NCBI RefSeq assembly: GCF_006438785.1
Contig: NZ_RCZB01000001.1
Location: forward strand, 1,375,912 to 1,439,911
Reading direction: 5' to 3'
DNA length: 64,000 nt
DNA from: Rhodanobacter glycinis
GTDB lineage: Bacteria; Pseudomonadota; Gammaproteobacteria; Xanthomonadales; Rhodanobacteraceae
Of the stretch, positions 7,356-18,550 are shown in pieces. A program made the translations under genes and the position numbers. Within the stretch, counting starts at the first letter, position 1. The number at the start of each line of letters is the position of its first letter. The notes under the pieces were generated by a model. That model saw nothing but the letters and a program-made list of their open reading frames with translations. It ran no database searches and was not told the origin of the DNA.

Positions 7356-8516
7356 TCAGCGCAGACCGGTCTCTGCCCGCGCAATCACCAGGCGCTGAAT
7401 CTCGCTGGTGCCTTCGTAGATCTCGGTGATCTTGGCGTCGCGAAAATAGCGCTCCAGCGGCATCTCCTTCGAGTAGCCCATGCCGCCATGGATCTGCACG
7501 GCCTGATGGCTGATCCACATCGCCGCTTCCGACGCGGTGAGCTTGGCCACCGCAGCCTCGGTGCCGAAACGGCCACCGTTCTTTTCGGCTTCGCCCTTGG
7601 CCCATGCTGCACGCAGGGTCAGCAGCGTCGCTGCATCCAGCTTGCACTTCATGTCGGCGATCTTCGACTGGGTCATCTGGAACGTGCCGATCGGTGCGCC
7701 AAACGCCTTGCGGTCACGCGACCACTGCAAGGTCGCCTCGTACGCGGCGCGAGCGATGCCGACAGCCTGCGAGGCGATGCCGATGCGGCCGGCGTCGAGC
7801 ACGCCCATCGCGATCGAAAAACCCTTGCCTTCGTCGCCGAGCAGATTTTCCTTCGGGCAGACGTAGTCGGCGAATTCGATCTCGCACGTCGCCGAGGCGC
7901 GGATGCCGAGCTTGGGTTCGGTCTTGCCGGCGTGGAAGCCTGGCAGCCGGGTGTCAATGATGAAGGCCGAAACGCCCTTCGCACCGATACCAGGAGTCGA
8001 TATCGCGAACAGCACGATGTAGCGCGCCACCGGGCCGGAGGTGATCCAGCTCTTCTTGCCATTGATCACCCAGTCGCCGTCCGCGTTCCTGGTGGCACGG
8101 GTGTGCATGGCCGAAGCGTCCGAACCGGACTGCGGCTCGGTCAGCGCATAGGCGCCAATCGCCTCGCCGGTGGCGATCGCGCGCACGTACTTCTGCTTCT
8201 GCTCCTCGTTGCCATGCTTGAGGATGCCGTTGCAGAACAGCGAATTGTTCACTGACATGATGGTCGAGGTGGCCGCGTCGGCTGCCGCGATCTCGATGAC
8301 CGCCAGCACATAGGCAATCGGGTCCATGCCGGCACCGCCGTACTCCTCCGGCACCTCGATGCCCATCAGGCCGAGCTGGCCCATCTCGCGGATGTTCTCC
8401 AGCGGAAACTCGGCCTTGGCATCCAGCTCCGCCGCCACCGGCACGATGCGTTTCTGCGCAAAATCGCGGGCGATCGACTGGATCGACAGCTGGTCTTCAG
8501 TGAAACGAAAATCCAT
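7356..8516 (-). CDS. acyl-CoA dehydrogenase (short-chain type)
   Basis: This 386-residue FAD enzyme oxidises acyl-CoA to trans-2-enoyl-CoA and passes electrons to electron-transfer flavoprotein. It starts MDFRFTEDQLSIQ and has the usual order of N-terminal helical, middle beta and C-terminal helical domains. The signature ALTEPQSGSDA and the end motif IYEGTSEIQRLVIARAETG are present; Glu368 is in the position of the catalytic base of butyryl-CoA dehydrogenase-type enzymes. The length is typical. The substrate (butyryl, branched-chain or longer) cannot be decided. It is divergent from the ArsR-methyltransferase gene across 184 bases. A remnant of a second gene's 3' end lies just downstream. 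Confidence 0.94.
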   Translation of the reverse strand: MDFRFTEDQLSIQSIARDFAQKRIVPVAAELDAKAEFPLENIREMGQLGLMGIEVPEEYGGAGMDPIAYVLAVIEIAAADAATSTIMSVNNSLFCNGILKHGNEEQKQKYVRAIATGEAIGAYALTEPQSGSDASAMHTRATRNADGDWVINGKKSWITSGPVARYIVLFAISTPGIGAKGVSAFIIDTRLPGFHAGKTEPKLGIRASATCEIEFADYVCPKENLLGDEGKGFSIAMGVLDAGRIGIASQAVGIARAAYEATLQWSRDRKAFGAPIGTFQMTQSKIADMKCKLDAATLLTLRAAWAKGEAEKNGGRFGTEAAVAKLTASEAAMWISHQAVQIHGGMGYSKEMPLERYFRDAKITEIYEGTSEIQRLVIARAETGLR

Positions 8517-8678
8517 GAACTACTCCTGGCGCCGCCAGAGGCAGCTGATCAAGACGGGAATGCGAGGCCACAGGCCAGCCGACTATTCTAGCGACCCAAG
8601 TGGCCGACGTCGTGCCTGCCCTTCAAGACAGCTTCCGCTTGACGCCCCGACAAACCGCGGCCAGACTTGTTATCTCTT

Positions 8679-8688
8679 TATCGCGATA
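8679..8688. promoter_or_regulatory. possible autoregulatory operator before the ArsR-type regulator
   Basis: A 10-bp palindrome TATCGCGATA lies directly upstream of the AAGGA ribosome-binding site (8690-8694) and 12 bases before the start codon. This is a place where an ArsR-family protein could control its own gene and the metH genes behind it. The assignment is by position only. Confidence 0.3.
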
Positions 8689-8700
8689 CAAGGATGCCCG

Positions 8701-9630
8701 ATGGATCTGGCGACAGCCTCCAGCGTGCTCCGGCTGCTGGCCGACCCCACCCGCGTGCGCTTGCTGGCGCTGCTCGAACATGAAGAACTCACCGTCGCCG
8801 AGCTGGCCGCGGTGCTGCATCTGGCGCAGCCGCGTGTGTCCACGCATCTGGCCAAATTGAAGGAGGCCGGACTCGTGCGCGACCGCCGCGCCGGCGTGTC
8901 CGCGTATTACCGCGCCAACAACGAAGGTGACGAGGCCCAGCACAGCCTGCTCGGCTCGCTGCGAGAAAGCATCGACGATGCGCTGCTGCGCGAAGACAGC
9001 GCGCGCCTGCCCGGCGTCCTGGCCAATCGCGCCCGCGAGGAAGGTTGGGCCGACACCGTTGCCGGCGACATGGAGCGCCACTACTCGCCCGGCCGCACCT
9101 GGGAAACGCTGGCGCGCTCGCTGTTGCAGTTGCTGGGCACCGGCGACGTGCTCGACATCGCCTCCGGCGACGGCATCACCGCCGAGCTGCTGGCGCCGCA
9201 TGCGCACTCCATCGTTTGCGTCGATTCAAGCGATCGCGTGGTCGAGGCCGCCGCAAAGCGGCTCAAGTCATTCGCCAACGTGCAGGTACGTCAGGGCGAC
9301 ATGCATGCACTGGAACTCGGCGAACAGCGCTTTGACCTGGTGCTGATGCTGCACGCACTGACTTATGCCGAGCATCCGGCGAAGGCTGTGGCCGAAGCGG
9401 CGCGACTGCTGCGCCCTGGCGGCCGTCTGCTCGCGGTGACGCTGGGTCAGCACGACCATCGTGCCGCCGTCGAACCGTTCGACCATCGCAATCTCGGCTT
9501 CAGCGGCGAACAGCTCGACAGCTACGCCCGCGCCGCCGGCCTCGACGTACTGAGCTGCAACCGGCTCAGCCGCGAGCGCAAGGCGCCGCATTTCGAAGTG
9601 ATCAGTCTGCTGGCGCGCAAGCCCGCCTGA
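8701..9630 (+). CDS. ArsR-family regulator fused to a SAM-dependent methyltransferase domain
   Basis: This 309-residue protein has a winged-helix ArsR domain (about residues 1-85: [20 protein letters not shown], then the recognition helix around [18 protein letters not shown]). A class I methyltransferase fold follows (about 140-300; motif [16 protein letters not shown], acidic motif VCVDSS). There are no obvious arsenite-binding cysteines in the ArsR half. It starts at ATG 8701 behind AAGGA and is followed after 41 bases by the split metH genes. Regulators of this design next to methionine-cycle genes are known as SahR-type repressors that sense S-adenosylhomocysteine, and I infer the same role here. 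Whether the methyltransferase domain is catalytic or only a ligand sensor is unclear. Confidence 0.85.
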   Translation: MDLATASSVLRLLADPTRVRLLALLEHEELTVAELAAVLHLAQPRVSTHLAKLKEAGLVRDRRAGVSAYYRANNEGDEAQHSLLGSLRESIDDALLREDSARLPGVLANRAREEGWADTVAGDMERHYSPGRTWETLARSLLQLLGTGDVLDIASGDGITAELLAPHAHSIVCVDSSDRVVEAAAKRLKSFANVQVRQGDMHALELGEQRFDLVLMLHALTYAEHPAKAVAEAARLLRPGGRLLAVTLGQHDHRAAVEPFDHRNLGFSGEQLDSYARAAGLDVLSCNRLSRERKAPHFEVISLLARKPA

Positions 9631-9671
9631 ATTCGGCCTGCCGCAAACCATGTTTCATGAAAGGACGTTTG

Positions 9672-10754
9672 ATGAGTACTCTGCCCTGGCTCCACCCCGA
9701 ACGCGTCGCCCTGCTGGAGCAGGCGCTGCGCCAACGCATCCTGATTCTCGACGGCGGCATGGGCACCATGCTGCAGGCGCACGAACTGGACGAACACGGC
9801 TTTCGCGGCGAGCGTTTCGAACACGGCCACGATGGTCATGCGCATGCCCACGACCACCCCAGTTGCGACCTCAAGGGGAACAACGACCTGCTGACGCTGA
9901 CCAAGCCCGAGATCATCCGCGGCGTGCACGATGCCTATCTGGAAGCCGGTGCCGACCTGATCGAAACCAATACCTTCAACTCCACCCGCATCAGTCAGGC
10001 CGACTACAAGCTGCAGCATCTGGCGTACGAGTTGAACCTCGAGGGCGCTCGTCTGGCGCGCGCTGCCTGTGACGCGATGACGGCAAAGACGCCGGACCGG
10101 CCGCGTTTCGTGATCGGCGTGCTCGGCCCCACCAGCCGCACCGCCTCGCTGTCGCCGGACGTCAACGACCCGGGCTTTCGCAACGTCACCTTCGAGGAAC
10201 TGGCGGAGAACTACACCGAATCCACCAACGGCCTGATCGACGGCGGTGCCGACGTGATCATGGTCGAGACGATCTTCGACACGCTGAACGCCAAGGCCGC
10301 GCTGTACGCGCTGAGCGAGCTGTTCCATCAGCGCGGCGCACGCATGCCGGTGATGATCTCCGGCACCATCACCGACCGCTCCGGCCGTACCCTGTCGGGC
10401 CAGACGGCCGAGGCGTTCTACTACTCGGTGCGCCATGCGCAGCCGCTCTCGGTCGGCTTCAACTGCGCATTGGGTGCGGACGACCTGCGCCCGCATATCC
10501 AGACCCTGGCGAACATCGCCGACAGCTTCGTCAGCACGCACCCGAATGCCGGCCTGCCGAACGCGTTCGGCGAATACGACGAGACCCCCGAACACATGGC
10601 CAGTGTGATCGGCAGCTTTGCCAGCGATGGCCTGCTCAACCTGGTCGGCGGCTGCTGCGGCACCACCCCGGCACATATCAAGGCGATTGCCGAAGCGGTA
10701 CGCGGCCACGCGCCACGAGCGCTGCCTTCAACCACCCAAGTGGAGGCCGCATAA
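9672..10754 (+). CDS. metH: methionine synthase, homocysteine-binding subunit (split MetH, part 1)
   Basis: This 360-residue protein corresponds to the first module of cobalamin-dependent methionine synthase. It binds zinc and activates homocysteine ([20 protein letters not shown]). The zinc ligands are visible: Cys265 in GFNCALG and Cys328-Cys329 in [14 protein letters not shown] 9672 is chosen because AAAGGA lies 6 bases upstream of it; another ATG at 9657 precedes that site. Residues 51-62 form a histidine-rich run, [12 protein letters not shown], placed just before the conserved KGNNDLL. The E. coli protein has no such run at this point. The second part of the enzyme starts one base after the stop, so the two subunits are surely co-expressed. 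Confidence 0.94.
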   Translation: MSTLPWLHPERVALLEQALRQRILILDGGMGTMLQAHELDEHGFRGERFEHGHDGHAHAHDHPSCDLKGNNDLLTLTKPEIIRGVHDAYLEAGADLIETNTFNSTRISQADYKLQHLAYELNLEGARLARAACDAMTAKTPDRPRFVIGVLGPTSRTASLSPDVNDPGFRNVTFEELAENYTESTNGLIDGGADVIMVETIFDTLNAKAALYALSELFHQRGARMPVMISGTITDRSGRTLSGQTAEAFYYSVRHAQPLSVGFNCALGADDLRPHIQTLANIADSFVSTHPNAGLPNAFGEYDETPEHMASVIGSFASDGLLNLVGGCCGTTPAHIKAIAEAVRGHAPRALPSTTQVEAA

Positions 10755-10755
10755 C

Positions 10756-13446
<2,691 letters not shown>

Positions 13447-13460
13447 GTGCTGCCGCGATC

Positions 13461-13486
13461 CCGGGCAGGCTTGCATGCCTGCCCGG
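13461..13486. terminator. bidirectional hairpin between metH and the lipid-A-like gene
   Basis: A perfect 10-bp stem CCGGGCAGGC / GCCTGCCCGG with loop TTGCAT lies 15 bases after metH and 5 bases beyond the convergent gene's stop. It lacks a T-run. Confidence 0.6.
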
Positions 13487-13491
13487 CCGAG

Positions 13492-13833
13492 TCACGCAAT
13501 CGTGTCGCCGGTGATGCTGTTCTTGTGATGGCGCAGATGCACGATCAGGTTGTAGATCGAGACGAAGGCCGGAAAGAAATTCGAGATGATGCCCACTGAA
13601 TCGTTCTTTCCGATGGTGAAATAGGCCAGCAACAACGCACTGCCCACCACCGACAACCACCAGAACGACAATGGCATCACCACCCGCTTGTGCTTGCGGG
13701 TGTAGTACAGCTGCACGAACCAGCGGCTGGTGAACATCACCGAGCCGAGCAGGCCGACAGTCTTCCACGGCGTCAGCTGGAAATTCTGCAGCGCGTGCAA
13801 GATGTGGGCGAGTTGAGTGCTGAGAAAGTCCAT
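13492..13833 (-). CDS. small membrane protein of the lipid-A-disaccharide-synthase N-terminal (LAB_N) type
   Basis: This 113-residue protein starts at ATG 13833 (MDFLSTQLAHILHALQNF). It has three or four hydrophobic segments and the LAB_N-like pattern WKTVGLLGSVMFTSRWFVQLYY, then PLSFWWLSVVGSALLLAYF. The same small domain occurs alone or at the start of some glycosyltransferases involved in lipid A or undecaprenyl lipid metabolism. Its own activity is not established. It is convergent with metH and divergent from tRNA-Val, with no operon partner. Confidence in the family is good; the function is open. Confidence 0.8.
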   Translation of the reverse strand: MDFLSTQLAHILHALQNFQLTPWKTVGLLGSVMFTSRWFVQLYYTRKHKRVVMPLSFWWLSVVGSALLLAYFTIGKNDSVGIISNFFPAFVSIYNLIVHLRHHKNSITGDTIA

Positions 13834-13951
13834 GGTCGGGCGCTTTGGTGTTGGAAGAGCGGCGAGTTTACAACCCTCCATCCGCGCCACCGCCCAGCCA
13901 GCCAAACAGTCCGCCGTGCGCGCCCCTCGGAGGAAATGCCAGCGCCAGCCA

Positions 13952-13980
13952 TTGACCCAAACCGCAGCTGCCCCTAAAAT
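13952..13980 (+). promoter_or_regulatory. sigma-70 promoter of tRNA-Val
   Basis: TTGACC (13952-13957) and TAAAAT (13975-13980) are separated by exactly 17 bp, and the tRNA begins 14 bases after the -10 box. Confidence 0.85.
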
Positions 13981-13994
13981 CTCGCGTTCCCGGC

Positions 13995-14069
13995 GGGCGG
14001 TTAGCTCAGCGGTAGAGCACTGCCTTCACACGGCAGGTGTCACAAGTTCGATCCTTGTACCGCCCACCA
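13995..14069 (+). tRNA. tRNA-Val (anticodon CAC)
   Basis: The acceptor arms GGGCGGT (13995-14001) and ACCGCCC (14059-14065) pair fully, followed by discriminator A and an encoded CCA. The anticodon arm is CTGCC-TTCACAC-GGCAG, giving CAC, which reads the valine codon GTG. D-arm (GCTCAGCGGTAGAGC) and T-arm (TTCGATC) are normal. The 3' 30 bases overlap, antisense, the end of the large GGDEF/EAL reading frame. Confidence 0.97.
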
Positions 14070-17000
14070 CTGATCGACAACGAAGGGCTCGGCAACGCCG
14101 GGCCCTTCGTTGTTTCCGGCGCCCGTATCGACCATTCCTGTTTCAAGGCGACGCTCTTCGACGCGTACGCGCTCGATCAGCGGCGCAAGGAATGTCTCGC
14201 GTGCCTGACGATAGGCAGGATCCCTCGGGCCGCCGATGGCTGCCGCATGCATCTCGACATGACTGCTGTGCAATGCCGTCGGCGTTTGCCCGTCGAGATG
14301 CAGGTAACCATCCGCCGCACAGCTCAACGCCGCATGCGCTGCCCAGGCCGACGGCCCGGACGGCAGGGCAAGAAACTGCTCTTCCCACAGCAATACCCCA
14401 GCCAGCACACCCACGGCAGTGACCGGACGCGTTGCATCCCAAGCCGCCTCGAAGCCGGCCAGCCAGCCTGCCAGCGCATCGCCCGGCATCGGCCGCGCCA
14501 GCACATAGCCCTGCCCCAGATCCGCGCCCAGAATCAGTGCGGCCTCCACTGAGCCCAGGGTTTCCAGACCCTCCACCACGACCTCCAGACCGAGGTCGTG
14601 ACCGAGCCGGATCAGCTGCCTGATGAAGCGCAGGGTAGGCAGTGGATCGTCGCCAATCTGGCGAACGATGGCTTGATCGATCTTCACCCGATCGAACGGC
14701 CACTGGCGCAGCCGGATCAGGGTGCTGTAGCCCGCACCGAGGTCATCCTCGACCAGGCGCACGCCGAGTGCCTTGAGCGCCTGCATGCCGGCCATGCCGG
14801 CGGGCGCCGTATGCTCGGTGCCGATCGGCGATTCGAGAATTTCGAACAGCAGCGCCTCGGCCGGGCAGGCATTGTTGGTCAGCACGGCGGCCGCCGTCTC
14901 GGCATAACGCGGATCGGTCAGCGCGGCGGCCGGCGCATTGACCGACACGTCCAGCGCATAGCCTGCCCGCAGCAGCGCCTGACGGCACGCCGTTGCCTGC
15001 CGCAATCCCTGCCGGAACAGCACGATCAGGTCGGCATCGCCCAGCGCCGGCAGGAATCTCGCCGGCGGCAGGATGCTGCCGTCGTCGTCGCGCAACCGCG
15101 CCAGCGCCTCGAGCTCGGTGACGCGGCCATCGGCCAGCCTGACCACTGGCTGGTAATGCATCTGCACCGCATCGGTGGCGATCATCGCCCGCCAGCGTTC
15201 GCGCACGAAGAACGGCAACAGCTCGGTTCCCGGCCGCGGCGGCGCCAGCCTTGCCAGGGCCAGATCCAGCACCGTCTTGATCTGCTCGACGAACGCTTGC
15301 TGGTCCTCGCTCTGGAATCCGCCGGCATAGGCGCTGTAGATGGTGAGCACGGCCGCTGGCGTACGTGGCAGCGGACACAGTGGCACCGCGACATTGGAGA
15401 CGATGCCTACGCGGGCAGCGATCTCGCGCCAGTTCAGCATGGCCGGGTCGCTGCCGTAGTGCGCGCACCGCTGGATCGTGGCCGTGCGCCAGGCGCGGCC
15501 AGTCGGACCACCGCCTTCGGCCGAGCCGCCCTGCACACCGATCGGCGACGTCTCGCCACGCCCCAGCGCGCGCAGGTAGTCGGCAAATGCCTCGCCCGCC
15601 ACAGCCTCGTAGGTCAGCCGGCCTGTCGCATCCGGACGCCCCACCGCGCAGGCGATGATCTCCTCATGAGCCATCAGCGCATCGACCGCACCCTGGATAA
15701 GCTCCAGGTACCCGTCGGCTGACCATGCCAGGGCATTGAGCCTGGCCAGTAGCGCAACCCGGCGGCGCTGCGTCTCGCGCATGCTCGCCAGCTGCCATTG
15801 CCGATCCAGCGCGAGTCGCTGCAGCACGATGGCCAACGGCCGGTGGTCGCGATGGATGCCGGAGCCAAGCGTGGTGACGAAGATGTCGCGAAGTGCCTCG
15901 ATCGCCTCCAGCAGCCACACCTCTTCGACCCCGCAGGCCGCATGGAAGAACCCCGCCTGCATCGCCGCCGTCTGGTGCGTGGCCGAGTCGAGGTCGGGAC
16001 GCAGCAGCAGCGACAGGTGCCAGCACAGGCGCTGCTTGACGGTCGCCACGTCAGCCGGCGGCAAGGCAACGAGCAGGCTGGCCAGCCCGTCGTGCGCCTG
16101 CAGTTCGGCGTAATAGCCTTCCGCCATGCGGGGCAGTTGTGCTTCCAGTGCGATGAACCACGGCCCCAGCAACTCTGCCGCCAGCTCCCCGTACGGCGGT
16201 GGCCCGCGCCCGTCATGCCCGACGGACGCATCGGCGTCCGCCGGCCGGGCTGGCAACGCCCACCATCGGTCGCGCTGTCGTTTGCGTGCCTTGACCTGGT
16301 ACATCGCCTGATCGGCGCATCGGAGCAGTTGCTCGCCGTTTGCCTGCGCGTGGATCGGATACAGCGCCACGCCCAGGCTCGCCGAAAGCTGAAAGGTGAC
16401 TCCGTCGATGAACAGCGGCTGCTGCAACGCCTGCCAGACGCGGGCCAGCAGCAAATCCAGATCCTGCTCGCGCTCGAGGTCCTCAAACACCAGCACGAAT
16501 TCGTCGCCGCCCAGCCGCGCGACGTAGTCTTCGGCACGCAGTGCCCCGCGCAGGCGTGCGGCCACCTCCACCAGGATCTGGTCGCCCGCGGCGTGGCCGT
16601 GGCGGTCGTTGATCGGCTTGAGGTCATCCAGGTCGAGCAAGCCGATCGCCACGATGCGCCCGTGCTGCTCGGCCCGAGCCAGCACGCTGGCAAGGTGCTG
16701 GTCCAGCGCGCGCCGGTTGGGAACATCGGTCAACGCGTCATGCAGCGCGAGATAGGTCTGCAGCTCCTGCTTCTGCAACAACGCACTGCGCTGCTGGTGC
16801 TGGCGCAGCGCGAGCCCGGCAGCGTCGGCGATCTCGTCAAGCAGCAGGCACATTTCCGCATCGAAAGCATCGGCTTCGGTGGTAACCACGGCGAAGACGC
16901 CTGATGCCACGCGAACGGCTCCGGCTGCATCCGCTGCTGCGAACAGCGGCCAGCAGCCCACCGCACCGATTTGCGCAAGCGGTTCGAGCTTCCACGCAGG

Positions 17001-17879
17001 CGCAGCCTCGGCATGGGCGGCGGGGTGCACCCGCACCACCGGCGTGCCCTGCATGAACGCGAGCGTGGGGGTAAAGATGACCGGTCCATCGCTGTGCCGA
17101 GTGGGCATCGGAAGCAACTGCATGGCCTCGGCCATCGGGCCGACCAGTGCCATCCGCTGCAGCAGGTCGCAAGTACCTTCCGCGGCGAATACCTCGACCG
17201 CAGCGGCGCCGGCAATATCGGCCAGTGCCGCAGCCAGTGTGCGGTAGACCGCAGCGGGGTCCGGCTGATCCAGCAGTGCACGCTGGATCGTCCGCTGGGC
17301 GTCGCGGTAACGATTCATCCTGAGATTGCGCTCAAGCAGCGCCTGGTGATCCCAGAACCGCGCGAGCTCGTCGGCCAGCCGCTGGGCCCAGTCGAGCAGT
17401 TCATCGCTGAGCAGCGGGGCACCAACGCGAGCGTAGGCCGCCAACGTGAGCTGGCCGTTGTCACGAATGGTGGCAGTAGCCGCGATGCACGATCCCAGCC
17501 CGTGCTGCCGGGCGGCCTCGCGCCAAGGCGCAAACTCCAGTGCCTCGATGGTGACCGCGCGCGCCTTGCCCGCGCGCAATACACTGGCCATGGGACCATC
17601 GCCGCCCGGCTCGCGTTCATCGGCGCTGATCTTCAGGTTCGCCGCGTAGGCGGCCTCCGGACCCGCCGCCGCCAAAACATCGAGCGCAGCCTGACCCGGC
17701 TCCCGCCGGCCGATCCAGACCAGCGGCAGATCCATGGTGGCGGCGAGAATCCTTGCCACTTCGGCCAGCGCAAGCTGACGGTCATAGCCAGGCGCCGTGT
17801 GCAGCAGCGACAACGTCTCTGCCACGCTCCGGTAGAAGCGCTCGCGAAGCTCGCCACGTGCCTGTCTCCTACTCGTCAT
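14040..17879 (-). CDS. bifunctional diguanylate cyclase/phosphodiesterase (GAF-GGDEF-helical sensor-GAF-EAL)
   Basis: This 1279-residue predicted cytoplasmic protein makes and degrades cyclic di-GMP. I take ATG 17879 because GGGGAGGG lies directly before it; an upstream in-frame ATG at 17936 lacks such a site. Order: GAF-like sensor (about 30-185), second GAF-like region (210-370), GGDEF domain with intact GGDEF at 457-461 and an RAED inhibitory site five residues before it, a helical region at about 565-715 that resembles a globin-coupled sensor domain, a further GAF-like domain (735-890), and an EAL domain with EAL at 924-926 and the later DDLGAGYS, KID, VEGLET and GQGY motifs. Both activities are therefore plausible. 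The last 24 or so codons are antisense to the tRNA-Val terminator and tRNA 3' end, suggesting loss of an earlier stop codon. Confidence 0.92.
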   Translation of the reverse strand: MTSRRQARGELRERFYRSVAETLSLLHTAPGYDRQLALAEVARILAATMDLPLVWIGRREPGQAALDVLAAAGPEAAYAANLKISADEREPGGDGPMASVLRAGKARAVTIEALEFAPWREAARQHGLGSCIAATATIRDNGQLTLAAYARVGAPLLSDELLDWAQRLADELARFWDHQALLERNLRMNRYRDAQRTIQRALLDQPDPAAVYRTLAAALADIAGAAAVEVFAAEGTCDLLQRMALVGPMAEAMQLLPMPTRHSDGPVIFTPTLAFMQGTPVVRVHPAAHAEAAPAWKLEPLAQIGAVGCWPLFAAADAAGAVRVASGVFAVVTTEADAFDAEMCLLLDEIADAAGLALRQHQQRSALLQKQELQTYLALHDALTDVPNRRALDQHLASVLARAEQHGRIVAIGLLDLDDLKPINDRHGHAAGDQILVEVAARLRGALRAEDYVARLGGDEFVLVFEDLEREQDLDLLLARVWQALQQPLFIDGVTFQLSASLGVALYPIHAQANGEQLLRCADQAMYQVKARKRQRDRWWALPARPADADASVGHDGRGPPPYGELAAELLGPWFIALEAQLPRMAEGYYAELQAHDGLASLLVALPPADVATVKQRLCWHLSLLLRPDLDSATHQTAAMQAGFFHAACGVEEVWLLEAIEALRDIFVTTLGSGIHRDHRPLAIVLQRLALDRQWQLASMRETQRRRVALLARLNALAWSADGYLELIQGAVDALMAHEEIIACAVGRPDATGRLTYEAVAGEAFADYLRALGRGETSPIGVQGGSAEGGGPTGRAWRTATIQRCAHYGSDPAMLNWREIAARVGIVSNVAVPLCPLPRTPAAVLTIYSAYAGGFQSEDQQAFVEQIKTVLDLALARLAPPRPGTELLPFFVRERWRAMIATDAVQMHYQPVVRLADGRVTELEALARLRDDDGSILPPARFLPALGDADLIVLFRQGLRQATACRQALLRAGYALDVSVNAPAAALTDPRYAETAAAVLTNNACPAEALLFEILESPIGTEHTAPAGMAGMQALKALGVRLVEDDLGAGYSTLIRLRQWPFDRVKIDQAIVRQIGDDPLPTLRFIRQLIRLGHDLGLEVVVEGLETLGSVEAALILGADLGQGYVLARPMPGDALAGWLAGFEAAWDATRPVTAVGVLAGVLLWEEQFLALPSGPSAWAAHAALSCAADGYLHLDGQTPTALHSSHVEMHAAAIGGPRDPAYRQARETFLAPLIERVRVEERRLETGMVDTGAGNNEGPGVAEPFVVDQWWAVQGSNL
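14077..14115 (+). terminator. terminator of tRNA-Val
   Basis: ACAACGAAGGGC (14077-14088) pairs with GCCCTTCGTTGT (14102-14113), with an inner CGGC/GCCG extension, ending in TTT. It starts 8 bases after the tRNA and lies inside the C-terminal coding part of the convergent GGDEF/EAL gene. Confidence 0.8.
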
Positions 17880-18334
17880 CACCCTCCCCAGCCGCTGCGA
17901 CCGCGCACCCGTCGCGTGGTCGGTGAATTTGCTCACCTGCGTTCGATGTGTCGGCGCGCCAGCCGCCGCTCCCGCCTTGCCCGCAACATTCGCCCCAACG
18001 AGCCCTGGCCGGGAATGGCACGTACCAACCCCACGCAGGAACGATGCCGCTAATTCGCAAACGCCTCAAGGCTGGTTATCGGCGGCGGATCCGAGTCCTG
18101 AATCAACCATGGGTCGACGATTCACCGTGAAGGCCTCCCGGATAGAGTAGTCCTGCAGCAGCCACCGCGGGATGCCATGGTCCGTTGCGCCTGAAAATCA
18201 CGTGGCATTCGCCCAACTTCGGCTCTTCTTGCTGAACCCGAAACCCAGGATGTCGCCACGTCCAGCCGACCCTTTGCCCGAGCTGCCGTCGGCGCACGGC
18301 AGCCGCAACCACCCGCGGTTGCCGCAGCCATGAC
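17880..18334. other. 455-bp gene-free stretch between the GGDEF/EAL gene and the first metallothionein
   Basis: No convincing gene is seen. The only structure is two adjacent hairpins just before the metallothionein start: GCTGCCGT (18282-18289) with ACGGCAGC (18296-18303), and GCAACC (18305-18310) with GGTTGC (18317-18322). No Shine-Dalgarno is visible between these and the ATG at 18335. Confidence 0.5.
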
Positions 18335-18550
18335 ATGAATACCACCGACCCGCAATGCGCCCACCCTGCATGCGTTTGCACGGTTCGCGCTGGCGATGCC
18401 TACTGCAGCGAACATTGTCGAAAACGGGTGGAGTCGCCGTTATCCGACCAACCCGAGGGTTGCCAGTGCGGCCATGCGGCATGCTTTGGCGCGCGTGCCG
18501 ATGCGCAGACGCCGGCGCCCACCAAGCCCGCTCAACGGTTGCCGAAATAG
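18335..18550 (+). CDS. SmtA-type bacterial metallothionein
   Basis: This 71-residue protein has eight cysteines and several histidines in the arrangement of cyanobacterial/pseudomonad metallothioneins: CAHPACVC, YCSEHC, then CQCGHAAC. These proteins wrap zinc, cadmium or copper in a thiolate cluster in the cytoplasm. The C-terminal 20 residues are Ala/Pro/Thr-rich. The 3' end overlaps the convergent GIY-YIG-like gene by 19 bases. No clear ribosome-binding site is seen, and two hairpins lie in the leader. A second metallothionein is 2.9 kb downstream. Confidence 0.88.
   Translation: MNTTDPQCAHPACVCTVRAGDAYCSEHCRKRVESPLSDQPEGCQCGHAACFGARADAQTPAPTKPAQRLPK

Noticed and set aside
13995..14115. 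tRNA-Val 3' end as an integration site with an adjacent island
   Set aside because: No integrase, no repeat of the tRNA end and no change in gene content on either side were seen.
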